Shown piece by piece: positions 1 through 7,208 of a DNA stretch of 33,533 nt (positions within the stretch are counted from its first letter, which is position 1; every line of letters begins with the position of its first letter). The notes beneath the pieces are model-generated. The model saw only the letters and a program-made list of their open reading frames with translations. It did not search any database and was not told the DNA's origin. Origin of the DNA: Clostridia bacterium. GTDB taxonomy: Bacteria; Bacillota; Clostridia; Christensenellales; RUG350. The position numbers were made by a program, and so were the translations under genes. The stretch spans positions 1 through 33,533 of the forward strand of contig JAGBSX010000020.1 of assembly GCA_017631635.1 (NCBI GenBank), given 5' to 3'.

Positions 1-90
1 ATGCTCATATACCCTGCGAGCCAAATCATTAGTCACTCCTATATATAGTACAGTGTTGGCTTGATTTGTCATAATATATACATAATACAT
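1..90 (-). CDS. GIY-YIG nuclease family protein, N-terminal part (cut by window edge)
   Basis: The minus strand from position 90 reads a protein starting MYYVYIMTNQ, continuing through VLYIGVTNDLARRVYEH at the window edge. This is the GIY-YIG fold signature (Y-V-Y-I ... Y-I-G-V-T-N-D-L-x-R-R) of the small UPF0213/YhbQ-like nucleases, usually 80-100 residues, so about 30 residues are visible. An in-frame ATG at 102 would add four residues, but the AGGA about six bases before the ATG at 90 favours 90. The family comprises single-domain metal-dependent DNA endonucleases, often of unknown role. The catalytic Glu lies outside the window. Its upstream side begins with the palindromic repeat array at 113-340, an association discussed in the findings. 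Confidence 0.85.
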   Translation of the reverse strand, partial: MYYVYIMTNQANTVLYIGVTNDLARRVYEH

Positions 91-112
91 AGTTTTCCTC
101 ATTTTATTTATT

Positions 113-340
113 GAGATTGCCACGCATACGCTCGCAATGACGTAACAAGTACCACTCATTCATCTGTCATTACGAGGGAGTAAAACGACCGAAGTAATCT
201 CTAGATTGCCACGCATACGCTCGCAATGACAGTTGAGATTGCCACGGGCTAAAGCCCTCGCAATGACGTGCTACTATGTCATTACGAGGAACGTAGTGAC
301 GAAGTAATCTCTAAATTGCCACGCATACGCTCGCAATGAC
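113..340. repeat. REP-like palindromic repeat array, six units of two types
   Basis: Two unit types alternate. Type A (about 115-141, 203-230, 235-267, 313-340) starts ATTGCCACG and ends CGCAATGAC, with the arms ATTGC and GCAAT complementary. Type B (166-202 and 278-312) starts GTCATTACGAGG and ends CGAAGTAATCTCT, with the arms ATTAC and GTAAT complementary. The ends of type B look like the reverse complement of type A ends with a few changes, so A and B units are inverted relatives. The third A unit has its own inner hairpin (GGGCT, AA, AGCCC), while the other three share the centre CGCATACGCTC. Such elements resemble extragenic palindromes seen in many bacterial genomes. The array fills the gap between the 3' end of trmB and the 5' end of the GIY-YIG gene. 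Confidence 0.85.
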
Positions 341-379
341 GGTGTTGGTGTCAAGGGGCTCAATGACGACTTCTCTCTG

Positions 380-1063
380 TCAATCTATGGTGTCTACGTA
401 TGCCTCTACCCTATATATAGGTAGTCCCATGGAGACAAATTTTCTCTCGTATTCGGTCATGACGTCACCCTCTACTGTCCCTTCTCCATGTAGGTCTCTA
501 GTGACGTTAAGTAGGGTGTAGCCGACCTCTCGATATGACTCTAGCGAAAAGTCAAAAAACGGCTCGTCATCAGTCTTTTGGAATATACTGCCCTGCTCAC
601 CTAGTAGTCCTCTGTACATAGTCAGTAGCCTAGGAGAGGTAAGTCTACTCACCTCGTAGCCTCTCTTCATCATAGGTGTAGAAAAGTTGAGATATATCCT
701 ATCTATGCTGTGAGGTGGTATATAACTAGATAGATACTCTGCTCCTGTGATCATAATGCGGACGTTGCTAAGTCCTGCATCCTTGACCTTCTCCATAGCA
801 GACACGGCGACGTTAGATATCTTCTCCACCGCCAAAAAGTCAATCTCAGGGTGCAAACGTGCCATCTCCACTACAAATCCACCTCTGCCACAACCTATCT
901 CGAGGTGGAGGGGCGCTCTGCGTCCAAATATACCCTCTATATCCAAATAAGCACGTATCTGATTGGCTTTGCGTACGTCTAGTGGGAGGATAGGCAAATC
1001 TATCATAAAATCACTACTAGAAGTGATACGAGTATCCAAATTTTTCTTTCTGCGCATTCTCAT
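380..1063 (-). CDS. trmB: tRNA (guanine46-N7)-methyltransferase
   Basis: A protein of 227 residues, normal for TrmB, which uses SAM to form m7G46 in the tRNA variable loop. The SAM-binding motif HLEIGCGRGGF is near residue 53, and the C-terminal tRNA-binding block TEYERKFVSMGLPIYRVEA matches the family. The middle motif, normally NFSDPWPKKRH..RRL, reads NFSTPMMKRGYEVSRLT, so the usual Asp and Trp are replaced while a basic residue and RLT remain. The frame is open and intact, so the protein is a divergent but credible TrmB. The start has no ribosome binding site; a promoter ends only seven bases upstream, suggesting a leaderless message. The stop is 40 bases from the repeat array. Confidence 0.88.
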   Translation of the reverse strand: MRMRRKKNLDTRITSSSDFMIDLPILPLDVRKANQIRAYLDIEGIFGRRAPLHLEIGCGRGGFVVEMARLHPEIDFLAVEKISNVAVSAMEKVKDAGLSNVRIMITGAEYLSSYIPPHSIDRIYLNFSTPMMKRGYEVSRLTSPRLLTMYRGLLGEQGSIFQKTDDEPFFDFSLESYREVGYTLLNVTRDLHGEGTVEGDVMTEYERKFVSMGLPIYRVEAYVDTID

Positions 1064-1070
1064 AGTGAGT

Positions 1071-1099
1071 ATTGTAGCACTAGAGCGAAAAAATGTAAA
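1071..1099 (-). promoter_or_regulatory. Promoter of trmB, probably giving a leaderless transcript
   Basis: On the minus strand TTTACA (1094-1099) is followed by 17 bases and TACAAT (1071-1076), a good sigma-A-type promoter. Only seven bases separate the -10 box from the ATG at 1063, so transcription would start at or next to the start codon. No Shine-Dalgarno sequence is present. Confidence 0.6.
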
Positions 1100-1109
1100 G
1101 CGCTTTTCA
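1094..1109. promoter_or_regulatory. CcpA cre-like palindrome overlapping the trmB -35 box
   Basis: TGTAAAGCGCTTTTCA has the perfect core AAAGCGCTTT flanked by TG and CA. It resembles the catabolite-responsive element TGAAAGCGCTTTCA but carries one extra base on each side of the core. It overlaps the -35 box of trmB. Operator function is an inference from one match. Confidence 0.3.
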
Positions 1110-1124
1110 GAGTAATAAATAACG

Positions 1125-1218
1125 GTGGTTGTATCCCACTAGTGCAAAATTGAGGAGAGTCGCGACAACTCTCACGAATTAGGGGTGTGATACTCCTGAG
1201 AGGCTACGCACAGTAGCC
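1125..1218. other. Intergenic stretch with four consecutive small hairpins
   Basis: No gene is visible between trmB and the ABC transporter. Four potential stem-loops follow one another: GTGG/CCAC (1125-1139), GAGAGT/ACTCTC (1155-1173), GGGGT/ACTCC with one G-T pair (1182-1196), and GGCTAC/GTAGCC (1202-1218). I do not recognise a riboswitch or known RNA family. It could be a structured RNA, a repeat remnant or chance. Confidence 0.4.
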
Positions 1219-1239
1219 CTATGGTAGTGAGTAGTCGAG

Positions 1240-1272
1240 AGAAAAATAGTCGGCAAGCATACACTTGCCGAC
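1240..1272 (-). terminator. Rho-independent terminator of the ABC transporter gene
   Basis: A perfect 9-bp stem GTCGGCAAG / CTTGCCGAC (1249-1257 and 1264-1272) has a six-base loop. On the minus strand it is followed by a T-rich run (1242-1247), 24 bases after the ABC gene stop. Confidence 0.85.
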
Positions 1273-1296
1273 TACATACTGTCGAAAATATCGATT

Positions 1297-3924
1297 TTAT
1301 TCGGTGCGTAGGGCTACTACAGGGTCTTTTTGAGAGGCTATACGTGCCGGTATGAGTCCTGCGACACAGGTGAGTAGCACGGATATACCTACTAGTATCA
1401 CCGCGCCTAACGGTGGGAGATACGCTACGTTTGGTATACCTGCCAATGAGTCTATAATCAAATTGATAGGGATAGTGAGTAGTCCTGTCACTAACACTCC
1501 TAATAGTCCTGCCGACAAGCCTATGATGAAGGTCTCGGCATTGAATACCCTAGATACGTCAGCCTTGCTAGCGCCCATAGCACGCAATACTCCTATCTCC
1601 TTGGTCCTCTCAAGTACTGAAATGTAGGTGATGACTCCTATCATGATAGATGATACCACTAGCGATATGGAGACAAATGCTATGAGTACGTAGGATATAG
1701 CGTCAATAATGGTAGATACCGAACTCATCATAGTACCTACTATGTCAGAATATTTGATAGCACTACCCTCTCCTGTGTAATCTTCTGCCTCTACCATAGC
1801 ATTGTAGTCCTTAACAAGTAGTTCGATATAATCTCTAGAGTCAAAATCTACTGGATATATATTGATAGCACTAGGTTTGTCTAGGTCTACCTCGCCAAAT
1901 GCACTCATATTGCCGTCATAAGTGGCAGGGCTCACGAGTGTCTTGTATAGGCTCTTGTAAAAATTGTCTTCGCTCATGCCTTGGGCAAGGGCTATATTCT
2001 TGTACATATTGATCTGCGTCTGCTGTTGGGTAGATAACGTCTCTACGTAGGCCTTGATCTCATCTACGGTCTTCTCGCCTGTAGAAAACTCCTTGCCTGT
2101 GAGAACGTCCACGGTAGGACTATTTCTCTGGTCTACAACTATGGCTGAATTGTTGAGGGTGGATATGAGGTAGTCTGTGAGTGATGGTAGATATACTATC
2201 GAACCACTAATAGAGGTCGCACTCACTCCCTCGGCTACCTTGATGATACCTACTATCTCTAATTCGAGGGAGGTATTCATAAGGCTAGCAATATGCTCCT
2301 CATCCTCTCTCTTGTCCTCGTATAGTCCAGTCGTATCGTTCTTGACGTAATACGACGAGGTGGGGACTAGTCTATATCTCATACCCCTCACGTCGCTATA
2401 CTCTATACGTGATTGGGTGACGGTCACCTCTTTGCCTGCCTTGATGTCCTCTAGCATCTGGTCTAGTTCTGCCTTGGACTTGAGTCCCACGGAGTACATA
2501 GCGTAGTCGCTAATGAGATTGTCCTCACCTACTACTAGCATCAGTTGATGCTTTTCGGTAGCCCAGTTGCCGTCTACTAGGGTGTATTGCTCCCTAAGGA
2601 GAGTGTCGTTGTCTAATGCTTGTGACCACATCTGCGCGCTCTTGTTCATCATATCGTACATAGGATTGCCCTCCATAGAGGAGATATCCATACCTATTAT
2701 CTTCTGCATAACGTCGCTAGGATTGATGCGTTCGCCTGATGGTAGATATACGTTGAGGTCTACGTCGTATTCGTATTCGATAGAACTAACTCGATTGGTC
2801 AAATCTTGGGCGTCTAGATACGTCCTAAACGACTGGAGGTCGTTGGTATACGCTCCTCTGCTCATCTCGGAGACAAGTTTGAGAATAATGTCATTTGAGT
2901 ACACGGCGTCGTCGCCACCTGTCACCTCTTTGTTTCTATCCATCATAGCACTCATCATAGCAGTCATATCTACCGTGTCTGCCTCGATAGTGATAGGATA
3001 TGAGGAGAGAGTGTCTCTCTGTACCGTATTTATGTAGCCTTGAAATCCACTAGATAGGGCTAGTATCAACGCTATGCCTATGATACCTATGCTACCTGCA
3101 AATGATACCATAAAGGTACGGGCTATCTTGGTGAGCAAATTGCGAAAACTGAGACCTAGCGCCGTAAAAAACGACATAGAATTGCGACCTTTTTTGGAGT
3201 CAGCCTTCTTGGACACGACTATATCTGTCTCTGTCTCGCTATCTTGCACGTAGGGAGCAGTATCCTCTATTATCTCTCCGTCGCTAAGCCTAATGATACG
3301 ATTGGCATAGGTGTCGGCGAGTTCGGGATTGTGAGTGACCATGATGATGAGTTTGTCTTGGGATATCTCTCTCAATATATCCATGATTTGCACACTGGTC
3401 ACCGTGTCTAGCGCTCCAGTAGGCTCGTCGGCTAGTATGATGTCTGGATCATTGACTAGAGCCCTCGCTATAGCCACCCTCTGCATCTGTCCACCACTAA
3501 GTTGAGATGGTCTCACGTTGATCTTGTCCTTGAGACCTACTCTGTCTAGCACCTCTATAGACCTCTTGCGTCGCTCTGCCTTGGATACGCCCGCCAACGT
3601 CAATGCTATCTCTACGTTCTCTAGTACCGTCTGGTGAGGTATGAGGTTGTAGGATTGGAATACAAATCCTATCTTGTGATTGCGATAATTATCCCAGTCT
3701 CTATCGGTGAAGTCTTTGGTCGATTTGCCTGCTATAACTAAGTCTCCTGAGGTATAGCGATCTAGTCCACCGATTATATTGAGAAGCGTGGTCTTGCCAC
3801 AGCCACTCGCTCCTAGGATGGCTACGAATTCTTTGTCACGAAAAGATACGTCCACTCCTCTCAAAGCGTGTACCGTCTCTTCGCCTACTATATAATCTTT
3901 GGTAATGCCTGTAAGTCTGAGCAT
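1297..3924 (-). CDS. Fused ABC transporter ATPase and FtsX/MacB-type permease
   Basis: An 875-residue single polypeptide. Residues 1-240 form a LolD/MacB-type ATPase with Walker A GASGCGKTTLL, signature LSGGQMQRVAIARAL and Walker B IILADEPTGALD. A first membrane segment lies near residues 272-298 (region SFAGSIGIIGIALILALSSG). About 450 mostly hydrophilic residues follow and are probably outside the membrane. The C-terminal FtsX domain (about 735-875) holds three membrane segments and the typical stretch LERTKEIGVLRAMGASK. These proteins usually act as mechanotransmission pumps or extruders (peptides, antimicrobials, lipoproteins) rather than as importers. The substrate cannot be told. AGGAGG lies five bases before the ATG. 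The gene is monocistronic, with its own promoter and terminator. Confidence 0.9.
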   Translation of the reverse strand: MLRLTGITKDYIVGEETVHALRGVDVSFRDKEFVAILGASGCGKTTLLNIIGGLDRYTSGDLVIAGKSTKDFTDRDWDNYRNHKIGFVFQSYNLIPHQTVLENVEIALTLAGVSKAERRKRSIEVLDRVGLKDKINVRPSQLSGGQMQRVAIARALVNDPDIILADEPTGALDTVTSVQIMDILREISQDKLIIMVTHNPELADTYANRIIRLSDGEIIEDTAPYVQDSETETDIVVSKKADSKKGRNSMSFFTALGLSFRNLLTKIARTFMVSFAGSIGIIGIALILALSSGFQGYINTVQRDTLSSYPITIEADTVDMTAMMSAMMDRNKEVTGGDDAVYSNDIILKLVSEMSRGAYTNDLQSFRTYLDAQDLTNRVSSIEYEYDVDLNVYLPSGERINPSDVMQKIIGMDISSMEGNPMYDMMNKSAQMWSQALDNDTLLREQYTLVDGNWATEKHQLMLVVGEDNLISDYAMYSVGLKSKAELDQMLEDIKAGKEVTVTQSRIEYSDVRGMRYRLVPTSSYYVKNDTTGLYEDKREDEEHIASLMNTSLELEIVGIIKVAEGVSATSISGSIVYLPSLTDYLISTLNNSAIVVDQRNSPTVDVLTGKEFSTGEKTVDEIKAYVETLSTQQQTQINMYKNIALAQGMSEDNFYKSLYKTLVSPATYDGNMSAFGEVDLDKPSAINIYPVDFDSRDYIELLVKDYNAMVEAEDYTGEGSAIKYSDIVGTMMSSVSTIIDAISYVLIAFVSISLVVSSIMIGVITYISVLERTKEIGVLRAMGASKADVSRVFNAETFIIGLSAGLLGVLVTGLLTIPINLIIDSLAGIPNVAYLPPLGAVILVGISVLLTCVAGLIPARIASQKDPVVALRTE

Positions 3925-3954
3925 ATATCCTCCTGTGCGTTTGCGTTATTACGC

Positions 3955-3984
3955 ATTATACTATATAAACACGGTGTTTGGCAA
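3955..3984 (-). promoter_or_regulatory. Promoter of the ABC transporter gene
   Basis: On the minus strand TTGCCA (3979-3984), an 18-base spacer and TATAAT (3955-3960) lie 31-60 bases before the start codon. Confidence 0.65.
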
Positions 3985-4023
3985 TTTTATTGGGTATATT
4001 CAATACTTTATTTGTCTATTTTA

Positions 4024-4057
4024 GTCAAAAAATAGACTTGCCTCTCGACAAGTCTAT
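4024..4057 (-). terminator. Terminator of the fumarate reductase / Hdr-Flx operon
   Basis: A perfect 9-bp stem ATAGACTTG / CAAGTCTAT (4032-4040 and 4049-4057) has an eight-base loop. On the minus strand a run of T follows. It lies directly after the last gene of the operon. Confidence 0.88.
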
Positions 4058-4063
4058 CTCTTA

Positions 4064-5680
4064 TTATTTGTTTGCCTCTCTGTGATGGTAGGTAGGTAGA
4101 AGTTTTGGCGATACCAAATCCGTCTCTATACCTGCATCCTTCATCTCTGCCTTGTAGGCGTCTACGTGGCTCAAAGTGAGATCCTTGAGAGTGATGCCTG
4201 CATTTACTGCCTTACCTGCTTGTTGACCAGCATTGCGACCAAATACTATGATGTCTAGCAAGGAGTTGCCCATCAATCTATTGCGACCGTGTATGCCTCC
4301 TACTGCCTCACCTGCTACAAACAAGTTCTCTACGGCTGTCATACCGTTGGCAGATATCTCTAGACCACCGTTTTGGTAGTGCAAGGTAGGATATACCAAA
4401 ATAGGTACTTTGCGAATATCTATATCGTATTTGCCAAACATACGCATCATAGCAGGGATACGTCTCTCGATAGTACCCTCGCCTCCTATCATCTCTATCA
4501 TAGGAGTATCTAGCCATACTGCTTGACCTGTACCAGTAGGTACGCCCTCGCCTCTAGCACAGCACTCTCTAATGATACCTGATGCATTGACGTCTCTGGT
4601 CTCTAGTGGGTGTATGTATGCTACACCGTCACGGTTGACTAGTTGAGCACCTAGAGAACGGACCTTCTCGGTGACTAGCGCACCTAGGATTTGCTCTGGG
4701 TATGCTGCTCCAGTAGGGTGATATTGCAAAGTGTCTGCAAATAGCAACTTCGCTCCGGCTCTGTATCCTAGTACTAGTCCGTCTGCAGTAGCACCGTAGT
4801 GGTTGGAGGTAGGGAAATTGTTGTAGTGCATACGACCTGCTCCACCTGTGGCTATGATGACTGCCTTGGCTCTAGCGACCATGATCTCATTGGTCTCCAT
4901 ATTGAGTAGAACTGCTCCTGCTATCTTGCCGTCTACGTCCTTGATAAGTTCGATAGCGGCTGTGAAGTCTACTACTGGGATATTGCGATTGAATACCTCG
5001 TCACGAAGTACTCTCATAATCTCTGCACCAGAATAGTCCTTGCACGCGTGCATACGCTTGCGTGAAGTACCACCACCGTGTACGGTGGTCATCTCGCCGT
5101 CTTCCTCTTTGTCAAACATAACGCCTAGTTCGTTGAGCCATCTGATAGCCTCTGGAGCGTCGTTGACTAGTTTTGATACTAGTTCTGGCTTGTTGACGAA
5201 GTGTCCTCCACCCATGACGTCTATGTAGTGTTGCATAGGACTGTCATTTGGCTTGTCGGCAGCCTGTATACCACCCTCAGCCATCATAGAGTTGGCATCT
5301 CCTATACGAAGTTTGGTCACCATCATTACGTTGGCACCTGCCTCGTGTGCCTCGATAGCGGCACTAGCACCACTACCACCACCACCGATAACTAGCACGT
5401 CTACGTCGTAGGTAGGATTGGCTAGGTCGATATCAGCAGTATTGATACGTGGGTTGGCTTGGAGCATATCTGCTAGTTCGTGAGGTACTTTGTCACCCTT
5501 GTTGACACCTATCTTGAGGTTCTCAAAGTTGTCATCCTTGTAGTCAGGGTGATATGCCTTCAATATAGCCTCTTTATCTTCGGCTGTCATTCTCTTGATA
5601 TTTTCTCTATCCTTGAGTCTCTGCTCTCTAGATGCCTCGACTTTGGATAGGGATTCTAGTATTTCTCTCTCTGTATACAT
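4064..5680 (-). CDS. tfrA: Soluble fumarate reductase flavoprotein subunit (FrdA/TfrA type)
   Basis: A 538-residue FAD protein of the fumarate reductase/succinate dehydrogenase/aspartate oxidase superfamily. After an N-terminal extension of about 95 residues the dinucleotide fold GGGGSGASAAIEA begins near residue 99. Residues that bind and protonate fumarate are present: HPTG (His321, Thr323), Arg362 in ETRDV, His434 in LHYQNGG and Arg468 in NRLMGNSL. The histidine that covalently holds FAD in membrane FrdA/SdhA aligns with Asn130 (ANSMMAEGG), so FAD should be bound non-covalently. There is no signal peptide, Tat motif or membrane segment, so the enzyme should be cytoplasmic. It is the last gene of the operon, 11 bases after its iron-sulfur partner. 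A succinate dehydrogenase role is possible, but context favours fumarate reduction. Confidence 0.85.
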   Translation of the reverse strand: MYTEREILESLSKVEASREQRLKDRENIKRMTAEDKEAILKAYHPDYKDDNFENLKIGVNKGDKVPHELADMLQANPRINTADIDLANPTYDVDVLVIGGGGSGASAAIEAHEAGANVMMVTKLRIGDANSMMAEGGIQAADKPNDSPMQHYIDVMGGGHFVNKPELVSKLVNDAPEAIRWLNELGVMFDKEEDGEMTTVHGGGTSRKRMHACKDYSGAEIMRVLRDEVFNRNIPVVDFTAAIELIKDVDGKIAGAVLLNMETNEIMVARAKAVIIATGGAGRMHYNNFPTSNHYGATADGLVLGYRAGAKLLFADTLQYHPTGAAYPEQILGALVTEKVRSLGAQLVNRDGVAYIHPLETRDVNASGIIRECCARGEGVPTGTGQAVWLDTPMIEMIGGEGTIERRIPAMMRMFGKYDIDIRKVPILVYPTLHYQNGGLEISANGMTAVENLFVAGEAVGGIHGRNRLMGNSLLDIIVFGRNAGQQAGKAVNAGITLKDLTLSHVDAYKAEMKDAGIETDLVSPKLLPTYHHREANK

Positions 5681-5691
5681 AGTACGCCTCC

Positions 5692-6366
5692 TTACTTCTC
5701 AATGTCTCTAGAGTTGTACAACTCTTTGAGTTCGTCTATAGACTTGCCCATCAACTCTTGCATAGCGTCGCTAAATTTGCCACTAGCAATCTCGGCTACT
5801 CTATCGTAGAGATGCTCGGACTTAGGTGCGATATATTTGCCTGTGAGTCTGCGTGCTAGTATACCTACTTGTGGATGAGATATACCTGCTGGACAACGTG
5901 AAGAACATACTCCACACATTACACAGTCAAAAGATGCCTCGGCACACTTCTCATACTCGCCACGTTGAGCGTATGCGATATATTGCATAGTGTTGAGTCC
6001 TTGGGTACAACTCTTGGTACAAGCATTACAGCCGATACATGAATATATCTCTGGGTATAGTTGCATCATTATTTGCTCAGTAGGCTTGATGACGTTGACG
6101 TCATATACTTGCTTGACTACTGGGAAGAAAGGTAGGGTGGCTACGTACATATTGTTCTCCACCTTGGTCGAACACGCTAGTGCGACCTTGAGTTCGGTCT
6201 CACCTTTGATACGATATATAGTGGCACATGCTCCACAAAATCCATTACGACATCCACAACCTCTCACTAGTTGATATCCCGCATACTCCATAGCCTTCAT
6301 AATGGTGAGGTTGGAGGGGACGGAATATTTCTTACCATATAGGTAAACGTCTACCATGTTTTCCAT
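5692..6366 (-). CDS. tfrB: Fumarate reductase iron-sulfur subunit (FrdB/TfrB type, no CCG domain)
   Basis: A 224-residue electron-transfer subunit. The N-terminal half is a plant-type [2Fe-2S] ferredoxin domain with cysteines in GCGCRNGFCGAC (near residue 38) and LACST. The second half carries two cubane motifs, CIGCNACTKSCTQG and CVMCGVCSSRCPAG. Archaeal thiol:fumarate reductase TfrB has in addition an HdrD-like region with CCG motifs. That region is absent here, and HdrB in the same operon carries the CCG motifs instead. AAGGAG lies before the start. No membrane anchor gene (FrdC/D or SdhC/D) follows, so electrons probably come from soluble partners, most simply the Hdr-Flx proteins encoded just upstream. 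Confidence 0.83.
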   Translation of the reverse strand: MENMVDVYLYGKKYSVPSNLTIMKAMEYAGYQLVRGCGCRNGFCGACATIYRIKGETELKVALACSTKVENNMYVATLPFFPVVKQVYDVNVIKPTEQIMMQLYPEIYSCIGCNACTKSCTQGLNTMQYIAYAQRGEYEKCAEASFDCVMCGVCSSRCPAGISHPQVGILARRLTGKYIAPKSEHLYDRVAEIASGKFSDAMQELMGKSIDELKELYNSRDIEK

Positions 6367-6380
6367 ATTATTTCTCCTTC

Positions 6381-7208
6381 TTAATACTCTGGTGGCAATT
6401 CATCTAGTTGGTCAAATCTAAATACAGGGCCGTCTTTGCAGACGTATTTGCTACCTATATTACATCTACCACACTTGCCTATGGCACACTTCATCTTGAG
6501 TTCCATAGTTGTATACACTTGATTTCTACTAAAGCCCAACTTCATAAGTGATGCTAGGGTGAACTTAATCATGACTGGAGGTCCACACATAAGCACGGTC
6601 TTTTGGGGATCAAAGTTGAGTTCTTCTACGTATGATGGTACGAATCCTACGTGTCCATCCCAGCCCTCTTGCTCTCTGTCTATGGTGAGATGAATATTAA
6701 ATCCTGGCTCGTTGACCCACTCGGAGACTATCTCGTTGAAGTGTACTAGGTCGTCCTTGGATCTGCTACCGTACAATATGTCTACTTTTCCGTAGTCTGC
6801 TCTATTGTCTCTGACGTAGTTGATAACCGAACGAAGTGGGGCTAGTCCTATACCACCTGCTATAAATAGCAAATCTTTGCCCTTGAGTTCTGTGGTCACA
6901 GGAAAACCGTTGCCATATGGTCCACGGATAGTCACTTGTTGACCTACCTCCATCTCGTGTAGCCAAGTAGTCACGCATCCACACTTCTTGATACTAAACT
7001 CTAGATAATCCTTGTTGGTAGGAGATGAAGTGATAGAAAATAGCGCCTCACCTACTCCTGGTATGGATAGCATAGCACATTGACCTGGCTTGTGCTCAAA
7101 ACACTTCTTGCCGTCCAAGGTGACTACCCTAAAAGTCTTGACGTCGGGAGTATCGCGTCTAATGTCAGTCACGACTCCTACTATAGGTATCAATGCTTCG
7201 TTAGTCAT
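6381..7208 (-). CDS. flxA: FAD/NAD(P)-binding oxidoreductase subunit, FlxA/PyrK/AsrB type
   Basis: A 275-residue ferredoxin-NADP reductase-fold protein. It has a FAD-binding barrel (HKPGQCAML; FSITSSP near residue 57), the nucleotide-binding motif LLFIAGGIGLAPLRSVI, the C-terminal CGPPVM motif, and a [2Fe-2S] site with four cysteines in the segment MKCAIGKCGRCNIG...VC. This layout is shared by dihydroorotate dehydrogenase PyrK, sulfite reductase AsrB, sulfhydrogenase gamma and FlxA of the FlxABCD-HdrABC complex. With hdrABC and an mvhD-like gene in the same operon, FlxA is the best reading: the subunit that takes hydride from NADH. It overlaps flxB by 8 bases, with GGAGG inside the upstream gene. 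Confidence 0.85.
   Translation of the reverse strand: MTNEALIPIVGVVTDIRRDTPDVKTFRVVTLDGKKCFEHKPGQCAMLSIPGVGEALFSITSSPTNKDYLEFSIKKCGCVTTWLHEMEVGQQVTIRGPYGNGFPVTTELKGKDLLFIAGGIGLAPLRSVINYVRDNRADYGKVDILYGSRSKDDLVHFNEIVSEWVNEPGFNIHLTIDREQEGWDGHVGFVPSYVEELNFDPQKTVLMCGPPVMIKFTLASLMKLGFSRNQVYTTMELKMKCAIGKCGRCNIGSKYVCKDGPVFRFDQLDELPPEY

Noticed and set aside
113..340. Possible CRISPR array or insertion sequence ends
   Set aside because: Repeats alternate in two orientations and are palindromic, spacing is irregular, and no transposase is present.
1125..1218. Known riboswitch or T-box before trmB or the ABC gene
   Set aside because: No conserved riboswitch or T-box core sequence is recognisable, and the stretch lies downstream of the ABC gene and upstream of the trmB promoter rather than in a leader.
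2567..3037. Plus-strand open frame of 156 codons inside the ABC gene
   Set aside because: Antisense shadow with no recognisable domain, inside an intact ABC transporter.
5692..6366. Archaeal-type thiol:fumarate reductase TfrB with heterodisulfide site
   Set aside because: The protein ends after the second cubane motif at 224 residues and has no CCG motif.
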